Source of the DNA: JACMLD01 sp963705285
GTDB taxonomy: Bacteria; Bacteroidota; Bacteroidia; Chitinophagales; Chitinophagaceae
Direction of reading: 5' to 3'
DNA: 64,000 nucleotides
NCBI GenBank assembly: GCA_963705285.1
Contig: OY970066.1
Coordinates: 2,852,001 to 2,916,000 of the forward strand
Every line of letters begins with the position of its first letter. Positions within the stretch are counted from its first letter, which is position 1. Below the pieces are notes generated by a model. It did no database searches, was not told the DNA's origin, and was given only the letters and a program-made list of their open reading frames with translations. Shown here piece by piece: positions 8,693-17,415 of the stretch. A program made the translations under genes and the position numbers.

Positions 8693-9679
8693 TTATGGTT
8701 GAATTTTTACTTTGATGGGCGTGTTTCCGTAGTACCAGGCGTTGAGCTGTTCTTTTATACGCGCAGTATCTGCGGGTGTGCAGGGTACGATGGTATAGAT
8801 ATTAAAAGAAAGGGAATCTTTTGTTTCTACAGCTACTTTGTTATTGTATTCTTTGAGAACGCTCACATCTTTTAACTGTTCATAACGTTTAACTGCACGC
8901 GCTTTTCTTTCGGTGGTTTCAAAAATAAATTTATAACCGCCGGGTGATGGCGCCGTAACTGCGGGTTGGGTAACAGGCGCTGTGGTAACAGCGGTATCCT
9001 GTGGCCTGGTGGTGGCCACTACGGTATTGGTGTCTCCATGCTGGCCGGTGGAGTCGGTTGTAACCGGCAGCGCAGCCACCGGCGCTGTTGTTGCCGGCTG
9101 TTCGGTAGTTGTGGTATCGCTGTCTGTATTCTTATTGTAAAGATAGTAGCCACCCCATCCAATCAGGGCCAGGGTTACCAGCACTACCAGTAACACAATG
9201 ATTCTGCTGCTGTTTGCGCCGCCGCTGCCTCCCGAAGGTTCTTCATTGGCATACACCGAAGGATTTTTTCTTTTGGTTTCAATATGCCGGTGCGGAATAT
9301 CTTCTGTTTTTTGCGGAATGATGGTGCCTGCGGAAAATGTATAGCCGTTGTCTTTGTTTTTTTGCAGGGTGCCAATGCCTTCAAAATAATAAGGCTTGCC
9401 AATGTTGAGGTACTGAAAGGCAGTAGCAATATAAGAATAGAGGTCAGCCTCTGCCAGCGGTTTCATTTTGCCGGTTTGCTCTTTGATGTACATAATCAGT
9501 GAGTCATCTAGCTGGGGACCGGTTGTTGAGCTGAAAGTGATGCCCTCAATGGCTGTTTTTATTTTAGCTGTCTCATCGGGCAACACGGCCTTATCATCCA
9601 GTGTAAATATACCAATACCCGGCAGGGCTAGTTTTTTAAACTGGTACAAATAGGGGCCTAACAGGTTATCTACTTTCAC
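8693..9679 (-). CDS. HU-CCDC81/SPOR-type single-pass membrane protein
   Basis: The 328-residue product has a clear modular layout. Residues 1-115 form an N-terminal domain with the Bacteroidota HU-CCDC81-like pattern (YLYQFKKLALPGIGIFTL; PYYFEGIGTLQKN). One membrane helix follows at about 160-180, then a Thr/Ala/Pro-rich linker of about 65 residues. The C-terminal domain (about 250-326) resembles SPOR, with GGYKFIFETTERKARAVKRY at its start. SPOR domains bind denuded peptidoglycan at division sites, so a role at the cell envelope or septum is likely. The N-terminal domain would lie in the cytoplasm, where HU-like folds may contact DNA or protein. The domain assignment is by pattern and is moderately sure. 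Confidence 0.75.
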   Translation of the reverse strand: MKVDNLLGPYLYQFKKLALPGIGIFTLDDKAVLPDETAKIKTAIEGITFSSTTGPQLDDSLIMYIKEQTGKMKPLAEADLYSYIATAFQYLNIGKPYYFEGIGTLQKNKDNGYTFSAGTIIPQKTEDIPHRHIETKRKNPSVYANEEPSGGSGGANSSRIIVLLVVLVTLALIGWGGYYLYNKNTDSDTTTTEQPATTAPVAALPVTTDSTGQHGDTNTVVATTRPQDTAVTTAPVTQPAVTAPSPGGYKFIFETTERKARAVKRYEQLKDVSVLKEYNNKVAVETKDSLSFNIYTIVPCTPADTARIKEQLNAWYYGNTPIKVKIQP

Positions 9680-9765
9680 GCTGATGGATTTAGGAACAAA
9701 TTACAATAAATCGCTGTCTTACAAACAAATAACACGATTTAAACGTGGTATACAGGCCCAAATTG

Positions 9766-9773
9766 TATTTTTG
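9766..9773 (+). promoter_or_regulatory. Bacteroidota-type -7 box (TATTTTTG)
   Basis: TATTTTTG matches the TAnnTTTG consensus used by the primary sigma factor of Bacteroidota and lies 14 bases before the start of the gene at 9788. I see no good TTTG at the expected upstream spacing, so this is a half-supported promoter. Confidence 0.35.
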
Positions 9774-9787
9774 CGCAAAATTTTGTT

Positions 9788-10138
9788 ATGCTGAGCGAGC
9801 GTGAGAAGAAATTTGTGGCCTACTGGAAGCAGCACCGCGATAAAGAAAAACGGGTGTTCCGTCAGTTGCTGGTTGGCCTGCCCATCGGTTTGATATTTGT
9901 GGTGCCCATCATTCTTAATTTTTCTTCTGGCTGGTACAAACGTGCCAATATGTGGGCGCGGGGCCATGCAGATGACAATTCAGCCACCGTATTAATTGTT
10001 GCCGCACTCATTATACTGGTGTTCATTGCTATTTTTTCAAAACGCCACCGTTGGGAAATGAATGAACAAACTTATCGTGAACTACAGGCAAAAGAAGACA
10101 AAGAAAAAGATACAACAGGTGCAGCTAAAGACTTTTAA
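9788..10138 (+). CDS. small two-helix membrane protein, unknown function
   Basis: This 116-residue protein has a highly charged N-terminus (LSEREKKFVAYWKQHRDKEKR), two membrane helices (about 26-44 and 66-84) and a charged C-terminal tail rich in Glu and Lys. The layout suggests both ends are cytoplasmic with a short loop (SSGWYKRANMWARGHADD) outside. I do not recognise a named family. It lies 40 bases upstream of the FKBP lipoprotein gene on the same strand. Confidence 0.65.
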   Translation: MLSEREKKFVAYWKQHRDKEKRVFRQLLVGLPIGLIFVVPIILNFSSGWYKRANMWARGHADDNSATVLIVAALIILVFIAIFSKRHRWEMNEQTYRELQAKEDKEKDTTGAAKDF

Positions 10139-10178
10139 CCATGGTCTGTGCAATACCGATATATTTGCGAAATTTTAT

Positions 10179-10685
10179 ATGAAAATGAGGAAAATTATTC
10201 TTGCGCTTTCTATTGTTGGTTTTTTTGCCAGCAGCTGTCATAAAAGTAACAGTAATTGCGATTATGATGCCTGCACGCTGAAAGCACCCGCCAGCGAGGT
10301 AACCCAATTAGAAACTTACTTAAGCAACGCAGGTATTACCAATGCCACCAAACATTGCAGCGGTATGTATTATAACATTTCCAATGCAGGTACCGGCGCT
10401 TCGCCCACCGTTTGCTCTTATGTGGCTGTAACGTACAAAGGCAAGCTCACCAATGGAAATGTGTTTGATCAAACCACTACCGGCCCCGTTGCGTTTACCC
10501 TGGCTACCTTAATTGAAGGCTGGAAAAAAGGCATCCCCCTTGTAAAAAACGGTGGCGTAATTACGTTATACGTACCACCATCTCTTGGTTATGGCAGTTC
10601 TGATCAGAAAGACCGCAATGGCAATATCATTATTCCCGCCAATGCCATTTTAATATTTGAAATTACACTGGTAGATGTGCAGTAA
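10179..10685 (+). CDS. FKBP-type peptidyl-prolyl isomerase lipoprotein
   Basis: I place the start at the ATG at 10179, which opens a type II signal peptide ending FFASSC with Cys20 lipidated; the longer frame from 10062 overlaps the previous gene and lacks sense. The 168-residue protein carries one FKBP domain over about 75-168, with VTYKGKLTNGNVFDQ, LIEGWKKGIPLVKNGG, YVPPSLGYGS and a closing AILIFEITLVDV. It probably helps fold envelope proteins in the periplasm. A TATATTTG box lies only 12 bases before the ATG, so a very short leader is possible. Bacteroidota often carry such FKBP lipoproteins. Confidence 0.9.
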   Translation: MKMRKIILALSIVGFFASSCHKSNSNCDYDACTLKAPASEVTQLETYLSNAGITNATKHCSGMYYNISNAGTGASPTVCSYVAVTYKGKLTNGNVFDQTTTGPVAFTLATLIEGWKKGIPLVKNGGVITLYVPPSLGYGSSDQKDRNGNIIIPANAILIFEITLVDVQ

Positions 10686-11135
10686 ACAATTAAGAATTAA
10701 TAATTAAGAATTAAGAATTCTTTTGTCATACACTGTGTGGCGAAAAGATTTTACCTGACGAGCGTTCTTTTACTTCAATAACAGTAGCTACAAGGTGGCA
10801 TGTGCAGTAGGTAATTAAGAATTAATAATTAAGAATTAAGAATTCTTTTGCCATACTCTACGTGGCGGCAAGATTATGCATCACGAGCGTTCTTTTACTT
10901 CAATAACAGTGGCATGTGAAGTATGTAATTAAGAATTAAGAATTAATAATTAAGAATTAAGAATTCTTTTGCCACATATGGTGTGGTGCAGTGGGCAATT
11001 AAAAATTCAAAAGTAAAAAGTAAAAATTCTTTTGCCTCAACCATGCTCTTTTTAAAGAGCGGTACTTTTTTGACTTTTAAATTTTGACTTTTGACTTTGC
11101 AACGTTTGACTTTTGAATTCAGTACCTTGTATACT
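10686..11135. repeat. tandem AT-rich repeat units ending in GAATTCTTTTGCC
   Basis: This region holds at least three tandem units. Each opens with an AATTAAGAATT word tract and is followed by GAATTCTTTTGYCA. Unit starts lie near 10688, 10813 and 10927, about 125 and 114 bases apart, and the first two units share GACGAGCGTTCTTTTACTTC-like spacers. From about 11000, AAAAGTAAAAAGTAAAA words face TTTTGACTTTTAAATTTTGAC words at 11067-11120. A further unit follows the sdaA gene at 12610-12645. There is no gene in this stretch. Confidence 0.8.
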
Positions 11136-11182
11136 GATCAACTACTCAACTGATCAACTGGATAACCACTTAACTGATCACC

Positions 11183-12607
11183 ATGCCGCACGAAGCCATT
11201 TCTGTATTTGACATGTTTAAAATTGGTATCGGGCCATCCAGTTCGCATACCCTTGGCCCATGGCGTGCGGCACAGCGCTTTCTGCAATCACTGGAAAAAA
11301 ATAACTTGCTTGCCAACGTAATTTCGGTGGAAGTTTTATTGTACGGATCTTTAGCTAAAACCGGCAAAGGCCATGGTACTGATATGGCGGTCTTACTTGG
11401 ACTGAGCGGCGACGACCCGGTTAGTTTTGATGTAAATAATATCAACGCCAAAATACATGATATCACCAGCATGAAAAAACTGGTGCTCAGTGGTAAACAC
11501 GAAATTGATTTTGATCCCGCAGAAAACATCAGTTTTCTTATAACTGAGACCCTGCCTTACCATCCAAATGCGCTTACCTTTTTGGCTACCACCAGCAACC
11601 AGCAGCAAATAGCAGAAACATTTTATTCAATTGGTGGCGGTTTTGTAAAAAAAGAAAATGAAGATGCACAAACCTCACAGGCAGTACAATTGCCGTTTCC
11701 GGTAAATACCGCAGATGATTTGTTGCACTGGTGCATGAAAGGCCTCCAAATAAGCGAGGTGGTCATGGAAAATGAATCTGCCTGGCATACCGAAGCAGAA
11801 ACAAAAAAAGGCTTACTGCATATCTGGGGCGTTATGAAAGACTGCATGTACCGCGGCAGCCACAATGATGGCATATTGCCCGGCGGACTGCAGGTAAAAC
11901 GAAGGGCGGCGGCACTCAATAGAAAGTTGTTACCGAAGAAAGACTATACAGATTATAATTCCTGGATGCTGGCCATCAGGCGGGGCGGCAGCGATTTTAA
12001 ATATACGCTCGACTGGGTAAGCTGTTTTGCCCTGGCTGTGAACGAAGAAAATGCCTCGTTTGGCAGGGTGGTAACGGCACCTACCAACGGTGCTGCCGGC
12101 GTAATACCCGCAGTGCTGCAATATTACATCACGTTTTGCGATGGCTATAAAGACGATAAAATAGTACAGTTCATGCTAACGGCTGCCGAAACAGGCAGCA
12201 TCTTTAAAAAAGGTTCTACCATTTCTGCTGCCATGGGTGGCTGCCAGGCCGAAATTGGTGTGTCGTCTGCCATGGCTGCTGCTGGCCTAACCGAATGTAT
12301 GGGTGGCACACAACGGCAAACTCTGATGGCCGCCGAGATTGCCATGGAGCATCACCTCGGCCTCACCTGCGACCCTATTGGCGGACTGGTGCAGGTGCCC
12401 TGCATAGAACGTAATACCATGGGTGCTATTAAAGCCATTACAGCATCTCAGCTTGCATTGCAGAGTACGCCTGATTTTGCAAAAGTGTCGCTGGATGCTG
12501 TTATCAAAACCATGTGGGATACAGCGCTGGATATGAACAGCAAATACAAGGAAACCAGTGATGGCGGACTGGCGATCAATATTCCATTGAGCTTACCGGA
12601 ATGCTGA
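11183..12607 (+). CDS. sdaA: L-serine ammonia-lyase (iron-sulfur L-serine dehydratase)
   Basis: This 474-residue single-chain enzyme converts L-serine to pyruvate and ammonia. The N-terminal beta domain opens with SVFDMFKIGIGPSSSHTLGP, the family signature. The C-terminal alpha domain follows from about residue 190. Cysteines in GGCQAEIG (about 353), LTCDPIGG (about 396) and VPCIER (about 407) are the likely ligands of the oxygen-sensitive [4Fe-4S] cluster. Length and domain order match the fused SdaA/SdaB type. It stands alone on its strand between repeat tracts. Confidence 0.95.
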   Translation: MPHEAISVFDMFKIGIGPSSSHTLGPWRAAQRFLQSLEKNNLLANVISVEVLLYGSLAKTGKGHGTDMAVLLGLSGDDPVSFDVNNINAKIHDITSMKKLVLSGKHEIDFDPAENISFLITETLPYHPNALTFLATTSNQQQIAETFYSIGGGFVKKENEDAQTSQAVQLPFPVNTADDLLHWCMKGLQISEVVMENESAWHTEAETKKGLLHIWGVMKDCMYRGSHNDGILPGGLQVKRRAAALNRKLLPKKDYTDYNSWMLAIRRGGSDFKYTLDWVSCFALAVNEENASFGRVVTAPTNGAAGVIPAVLQYYITFCDGYKDDKIVQFMLTAAETGSIFKKGSTISAAMGGCQAEIGVSSAMAAAGLTECMGGTQRQTLMAAEIAMEHHLGLTCDPIGGLVQVPCIERNTMGAIKAITASQLALQSTPDFAKVSLDAVIKTMWDTALDMNSKYKETSDGGLAINIPLSLPEC

Positions 12608-12813
12608 AGTTAATTAAGAATTAATAATTAAGAATTAAGAATTCTTTTGCCGGGTCATTGAAGTGATACCAAACCATTGCAAAATCACTTAGTCTCACCA
12701 TCACCAATTGATAAATCAGTTTAAGAGAGAAAAGAAGAAAATGAGATTTCAAACGCGTCGCTGCATTTTCACATTTCCACATTAGCACATTAGCTCATTA
12801 GCACATTTCCACA
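12608..12813. repeat. AT-rich word tracts between sdaA and mqnE
   Basis: The first 40 bases repeat the AATTAAGAATTAATAATTAAG and GAATTCTTTTGCC motif of the 10.7-11.1 kb block. The right end (about 12768-12815) is a separate tract built from CACATTAGC and CACATTTCC words. The two convergent genes end on either side. I see no clear hairpin terminator. Confidence 0.6.
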
Positions 12814-13986
12814 TTAATTCAGCAGCGGGTCCACTTCAATATCTTTTACCTCTACGTTGCTATAATCTTTTATTTCATTGTACAACGTATCCCTTTCTAC
12901 GGGTTGGCGTTTGGCTTGTTTAATAAGTGTTACCAGTTGCGCGGTGCTCATAGCAGGTGTTTGTTCTTCACTGCCGGCCATGGAATAAATCTTGGTGGTA
13001 TCGTCGATGGTGCCATCGAGATCGTTTACACCAAAAGAGAGCGTTAATTGTGCATTTTGCCTGCCCAGCATAGGCCAGTAAGCTTTGAGGTGCGGAAAAT
13101 TATCCAGGTAAAGTCGTGCCACTGCATACAGCCGCATATCTTCTGTAACAGAACTTTCAGCTACGTGGCTCATATCATTGTCTTTGTTGCGGAATTTTAA
13201 TGGGATGAAAGTGTTGAAGCCACCTGTTTCATCCTGCAGCTGACGCAAACGTTCCATATGATCTATGCGGTGTTCAAATTTTTCAATATGGCCATACAAC
13301 ATGGTGGCGTTGCTGTGCATACCCATTTTGTGGGCGGTACGATGTATGTTTAGCCATCCATTGGCATCTACTTTATCTGCGCAAATCTGCTGGCGTATAT
13401 CCGGGTGAAATATTTCAGCGCCGCCGCCGGGCAATGAATCAAGGCCGGCTGCATGCAGTAATTGCATACCTTCTTCGGCAGACACTTTTGCCTTGCGAAA
13501 CATATAATCCAGTTCAACGGCGGTATACCCTTTTATATGAAGCGACGGGCGGTGCGCTTTTATCTGTTTCATCAGGTCAATAAAAAACGCCAGGTTTAAC
13601 TTGGGGTGAACACCGCCTACAATATGCACTTCGGTAATAGGTTTGTTATCGTAACCCTTTACAATATGCATCATTTGTTCGGTACTCAGTTCCCAACCTT
13701 CTTCACGGTGGGCATACAACTTTGAATACGCGCAAAATGAACAGGAAAACACGCATACATTGGTGGGCTCTATATGGAAATTGCGGTTGAAATAGGTTTT
13801 ATCGCCGTGTAGCTTTTCGCGTACAAAATTGGCCAGTGTGCCAAGAAAAGAAAGACTGCCTTTTTCAAACAATAACAGACCTTCTGCAGGGGTTATTCTT
13901 TCGCCGGCCAGTATTTTTTCTCCGATAGGCTGTAAATCTTTGCCGGTATTTTTCATTAGTACCGCGGCCTGTAATGCACTGCTCAT
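12814..13986 (-). CDS. mqnE: aminofutalosine synthase MqnE (radical SAM)
   Basis: The 390-residue protein is a radical SAM enzyme of the futalosine menaquinone pathway. The 4Fe-4S motif CVFSCSFC lies at 78-85 (Cys78, Cys82, Cys85), preceded by HIEPTNV. The VGGVHPKL stretch and IKGYTAVELDYMF fit MqnE better than the related MqnC. A GGGAEIFHP segment and the usual C-terminal region complete the family length. MqnE joins an adenosyl radical to the product of chorismate dehydration to make aminofutalosine. The gene is single here, so the other mqn genes must lie elsewhere. Confidence 0.88.
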   Translation of the reverse strand: MSSALQAAVLMKNTGKDLQPIGEKILAGERITPAEGLLLFEKGSLSFLGTLANFVREKLHGDKTYFNRNFHIEPTNVCVFSCSFCAYSKLYAHREEGWELSTEQMMHIVKGYDNKPITEVHIVGGVHPKLNLAFFIDLMKQIKAHRPSLHIKGYTAVELDYMFRKAKVSAEEGMQLLHAAGLDSLPGGGAEIFHPDIRQQICADKVDANGWLNIHRTAHKMGMHSNATMLYGHIEKFEHRIDHMERLRQLQDETGGFNTFIPLKFRNKDNDMSHVAESSVTEDMRLYAVARLYLDNFPHLKAYWPMLGRQNAQLTLSFGVNDLDGTIDDTTKIYSMAGSEEQTPAMSTAQLVTLIKQAKRQPVERDTLYNEIKDYSNVEVKDIEVDPLLN

Positions 13987-14323
13987 TGATGGTTATTTTA
14001 ATGCCGCAAAGGTACAGCGGAGCAGGCAGACAGACGTATAAAAATTGGATTGCGTAATGCTATAGAAAATCATTTGCATTCATGAACTTTTGTACTCCTT
14101 TTTTGTTGTTGATGGTAAGTGCACCATTGTTCTTTATTTAACGAAACAATATATTGCTATTCAATTATCCACAGGTTGTTAGTAATTAACTTTAGGTAGT
14201 ATATAGTATCATGAATTATATTTGAAATAAGCGGATACGATATTAATTTGTACCATCATAATTTAACAAAAAGGTTTCGCCCAAAGCATTGCAACGGGTG
14301 CAGTCTTTTAAAACCGAACCGAA
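13987..14323. other. intergenic region with the phoH promoter
   Basis: This 337-base gap separates the divergent mqnE and phoH genes. It is AT-rich and contains no coding frame I would support. The only feature I can mark is the TATATTTG box at 14217-14224. Confidence 0.5.
14191..14224 (+). promoter_or_regulatory. candidate promoter of phoH
   Basis: TATATTTG at 14217-14224 matches TAnnTTTG. TTTA at 14191-14194 matches three of the four bases of the TTTG upstream box, with a gap of 22 bases, inside the known range. Transcription from here would give a leader of about 95 bases before the TTG start of phoH. Confidence 0.4.
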
Positions 14324-15298
14324 TTGACAGAAGCCATTATCAACCTTGAGTCAGTAAATCCGATTGAGTTTTTTGGAGTAAATAACGGTAAGCTGGACAT
14401 CCTGAAAAAGAAATTCCCTCTCTTAAAAGTTTTAAGTCGCGGCACACAGGTAAAACTGAGTGGTTCACCTGAACAGGTAGAAAACGCCAAAGAAAAAATT
14501 GATCTCATTGTGCAGTACCTGGAAAGAAACGGGCACATGAGTGAAAATTATTTTGAGCAGATCCTGGGTGGAGACGATGCTGAAACGGTAGATAATTTTA
14601 TAGACCGCAATCCCAACGACATACTGGTGTTTGGTCCGCATGGTAAAACCGTACGTGCCCGTACCGCTAACCAGAAACATATGGTAGCAGGTATCGATAA
14701 AAACGATATTCTTTTTGCTATCGGGCCTGCCGGTACCGGTAAAACATATACAGCCGTTGCATTGGCAGTACGTGCACTCAAAAATAAGCTGATAAAGAAA
14801 ATCATTCTTACCCGCCCCGCAGTAGAAGCAGGGGAGAGCCTGGGTTTTTTACCCGGCGATCTTAAAGAAAAAATTGACCCCTACCTGCGCCCATTGTATG
14901 ATGCGTTAGACGATATGATACCGGCCGATAAACTGGGTTATTACATGAGTACCCGAACCATAGAAATAGCACCACTGGCTTATATGCGCGGGCGTACGCT
15001 TGATCACGCTTTTATTATATTGGATGAAGCACAGAACGCTACCGATCTGCAACTTAAAATGTTTCTTACCCGCATCGGCTCCAATGCCAAAGCCATTATT
15101 ACGGGTGATATGACCCAGGTAGATTTGCCGCGCAACCAGCGCAGCGGGCTGGAAAAAGCCGTGCGCATATTGCAAAACGTAGACGGTATCTCACACATTA
15201 AATTAGATGAAGAAGATGTGGTGCGTCACAGACTGGTTAAGGCCATCATCAGGGCGTACGATAAAGAAAAAATCAGAGAAGAGGGAAACCAACTATAA
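14324..15298 (+). CDS. phoH: PhoH family ATPase
   Basis: This 324-residue protein is a PhoH/RIG-type P-loop ATPase. An N-terminal region of about 110 residues precedes the ATPase domain. Walker A is GPAGTGKT at 134-141, and the Walker B-like FIILDEAQNA lies near 229. IILTRPAVEAGESLGFLPGD and GSNAKAIITGDMTQVDLP are further family signatures. The start is a TTG at 14324, the only codon that fits the conserved N-terminus (MTEAIINLES). PhoH proteins are linked to RNA metabolism and phosphate stress, but the exact reaction is not settled. A strong terminator follows 22 bases after the stop. Confidence 0.92.
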   Translation: MTEAIINLESVNPIEFFGVNNGKLDILKKKFPLLKVLSRGTQVKLSGSPEQVENAKEKIDLIVQYLERNGHMSENYFEQILGGDDAETVDNFIDRNPNDILVFGPHGKTVRARTANQKHMVAGIDKNDILFAIGPAGTGKTYTAVALAVRALKNKLIKKIILTRPAVEAGESLGFLPGDLKEKIDPYLRPLYDALDDMIPADKLGYYMSTRTIEIAPLAYMRGRTLDHAFIILDEAQNATDLQLKMFLTRIGSNAKAIITGDMTQVDLPRNQRSGLEKAVRILQNVDGISHIKLDEEDVVRHRLVKAIIRAYDKEKIREEGNQL

Positions 15299-15319
15299 AG
15301 AATCCGGAATTATCAAAAC

Positions 15320-15348
15320 AAGGCGCTGTTACAGCGCCTTTCCTTTTT
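15320..15348 (+). terminator. rho-independent terminator after phoH
   Basis: AAGGCGCTG at 15320-15328 pairs perfectly with CAGCGCCTT at 15332-15340 around a three-base loop TTA, followed by TTCCTTTTT. Confidence 0.85.
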
Positions 15349-15393
15349 GCAGCCGGGTTGGGTTTATAAATTGGATGTGTTAAGCCGCAAATC

Positions 15394-15428
15394 TTTGAAC
15401 TGTCTACCACCTATTTTAAATAGTTTTG
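15394..15428 (+). promoter_or_regulatory. promoter with both Bacteroidota boxes
   Basis: TTTG at 15394-15397 and TAGTTTTG at 15421-15428 are separated by 23 bases and match the TTTG / TAnnTTTG consensus. The ATG of the lipoprotein gene lies at 15445, so the leader would be very short. This is the best promoter match I found in the window. Confidence 0.55.
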
Positions 15429-15444
15429 CAGGGAAATAAAATTT

Positions 15445-15855
15445 ATGAAAAAATACATTGCAATTATTGTACTGGCGGCTATAGTAATCTCCTGTAACAA
15501 TGACACCAGTTACACCAAACCGGCAGATGCACAAGAAGCCGGGCGCGAATTTATACGTGCCGCATTGGACGGAAACTATGAAAAGGCCAGTTTTTATTTG
15601 TACAAAGATTCTGCAGGTGTAAACGAAATGTTGCTTAATAAATGGAAAACGTATTATGGCAACTGGTCGCAGGAAGATAAGGTAGGTCATAAAAATGCCA
15701 ATATCATCGTAATCACCACAGAAGCTACCAGCGATTCCACACTTAATTTTATCTTTTCCAATTCCTATAAAAAAGATACCACCATTATCAAGATCCTCAA
15801 AGCAAAAGGCGACTGGCTGGTAGATTTGAAGGATATACACAGCAGCCACTTATAA
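15445..15855 (+). CDS. small lipoprotein, DUF4878/NTF2-like
   Basis: The 136-residue product has a type II signal peptide ending VISC, with Cys17 as the lipidated residue. The body has the pattern of a small NTF2-like fold as in DUF4878 lipoproteins: an AGREFIRAALDGNYEKASFYL helix-turn, a middle region, and the closing strands IKILKAKGDWLVDLKDI. The family has no known reaction and may bind a ligand or cell-envelope component. It starts the plus-strand group that runs to 18369, and the next gene is 33 bases downstream. Confidence 0.68.
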   Translation: MKKYIAIIVLAAIVISCNNDTSYTKPADAQEAGREFIRAALDGNYEKASFYLYKDSAGVNEMLLNKWKTYYGNWSQEDKVGHKNANIIVITTEATSDSTLNFIFSNSYKKDTTIIKILKAKGDWLVDLKDIHSSHL

Positions 15856-15887
15856 TTGTTTCTACCCATCATTATCAAAACCGGAGA

Positions 15888-16892
15888 ATGAAAAAAAGGA
15901 TGTTTTCGCTGCTTGTAATGCTACTGCTCACAACAGGCGCTGCATTTCTGTTATCATGGGGCACCTGGGGCCACCAGCACATAAACAATGCCGCTGTCTT
16001 TGCATTGCCCGACAGCATGCGTCATTTTTTTTATAATCATATCGATTTCATTACCGAAGAATCTGTGATACCCGATGTAAGAAAATATGCCATCAATGAT
16101 AAAGCAGAATTTGCAAGGCATTATATTGATTTGGAATTGTACCAGTCTGCACCGTCAGATGTGGTGCCACAGGCAATGAAAGAAACCGCCGCCAAATGGG
16201 ATAGTAAATTTCTCGACAAAAATGGCATCCTTCCCTGGTATATGATTGAAGTGGTGCAAAAACTTACCAAAGCTTTCCAGGATAAAAAGAAAGCAGAGAT
16301 ACTTTTCCTTGCGGGAGATCTGGCACATTACATTGGAGATGCCACCCAGCCCCTGCATACATCGGTTAACCACGACGGGCAGTTAACCGATCAAAAAGGC
16401 ATTCATGCATTTTTTGAATCGCAATTGCCCGAACAGTTTGGGGGCAGCTATAATTTATATACCGGGGATGCAGTGTATATACAGGATGTACAAAAAGAAG
16501 TATGGCGCATTATACTCAGCAGCCACCAGTTGGCAGATACCTTATTACTGGCAGAAAAAAAAGTAAAAGCAGGTTTTGATACCAGCAAGATTTATTTGAA
16601 GAACAATGCCGGTGCTATTGTAAGAAATAAATACAACCAGGCCGTTCATTCATATGAATATGCAAAAGCTTACCACGATGCGCTCAACGGTATGGTGGAA
16701 AAGCAATTGCGTGCCGCCATTGCTGCCACTGCCAACTTGTGGTATACTGCCTGGATAAATGCCGGCCGCCCTGATCTTAACCAGCTTGATCAGCCTGAGC
16801 TAACCAAAAGAAACAGCAAGAACTACAAAAAAGATTACAAGCTTTGGCAACAGGGACGGTTATTTGGTTTTAAAATAGACGCTGAATTTTAA
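15888..16892 (+). CDS. S1/P1 nuclease-like or zinc-dependent phospholipase C-like secreted enzyme
   Basis: This 334-residue exported protein belongs to the S1/P1 nuclease and zinc-dependent phospholipase C superfamily. After a signal peptide (about 1-24) the mature N-terminus reads WGTWGHQHINN, where Trp and His ligands of the trinuclear zinc site are expected. HYIGDATQPLHT and GIHAFFE carry further His and Asp metal ligands in the usual order. The family hydrolyses nucleic acids or phospholipids; Bacteroidota members are poorly studied, so I do not choose. It lies 17 bases upstream of the EamA-like gene. Confidence 0.85.
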   Translation: MKKRMFSLLVMLLLTTGAAFLLSWGTWGHQHINNAAVFALPDSMRHFFYNHIDFITEESVIPDVRKYAINDKAEFARHYIDLELYQSAPSDVVPQAMKETAAKWDSKFLDKNGILPWYMIEVVQKLTKAFQDKKKAEILFLAGDLAHYIGDATQPLHTSVNHDGQLTDQKGIHAFFESQLPEQFGGSYNLYTGDAVYIQDVQKEVWRIILSSHQLADTLLLAEKKVKAGFDTSKIYLKNNAGAIVRNKYNQAVHSYEYAKAYHDALNGMVEKQLRAAIAATANLWYTAWINAGRPDLNQLDQPELTKRNSKNYKKDYKLWQQGRLFGFKIDAEF

Positions 16893-16908
16893 TGCTAAAA
16901 CGAATGAT

Positions 16909-17331
16909 ATGCCTCAATGGCTGGTATTTGCTGTCTTATCCGCTTTTTTTGCCGCACTCACAGCTATTTTTGCCAAAGCAGGGCTGAAAGAAGTGAATGC
17001 AGACCTGGCCACTGCCATCCGAACGGCCATTATACTGCTTATTACCTGGGGTATTGTTTTTGCCAGGGGACTGGGTGGCCAGATACAGGGTATGTCTAAA
17101 AACAACTGGCTGTTCCTGGTATTGTCTGCCATTGCCACAGGAGCATCCTGGTTGTTTTATTACCGGGCCTTGCAAATCGGCAAAGTATCTGAAGTGAGTA
17201 TCATAGACAAAGGCAGCCTGCTCTTCACCATACTCTTATCTTTTCTTTTTCTGAAAGAACCCATGACACCCAAAGTATTAATTGGCGCGGGGTTGATATT
17301 TGCCGGCATGCTGGTATTGATCTGGAAGTGA
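16909..17331 (+). CDS. half-size EamA/DMT-superfamily transporter
   Basis: This 140-residue membrane protein has one EamA repeat of four to five helices (LSAFFAALTAIFAKAGLKEV at the start, SLLFTILLSFLFLKEPMTPK near the end). Most EamA transporters have two such repeats in about 300 residues. A single-repeat protein would need to form a dimer, as known for small multidrug-resistance-like DMT proteins. The substrate is unknown. It lies between the zinc hydrolase and pyrophosphatase genes on the same strand. Confidence 0.85.
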   Translation: MPQWLVFAVLSAFFAALTAIFAKAGLKEVNADLATAIRTAIILLITWGIVFARGLGGQIQGMSKNNWLFLVLSAIATGASWLFYYRALQIGKVSEVSIIDKGSLLFTILLSFLFLKEPMTPKVLIGAGLIFAGMLVLIWK

Positions 17332-17415
17332 TATACGCAAGCCCCGGTAAAAAATAATTCAGTTCCTTTTCCGGGAATTCATTTGTACGTTTGTACGGTT
17401 AATAACAAAAAAATT

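Noticed and set aside
15364..15849. Minus-strand frame of 161 residues opposite the lipoprotein gene
   Set aside because: Antisense shadow; the plus-strand frame has a lipobox and a well-placed promoter.
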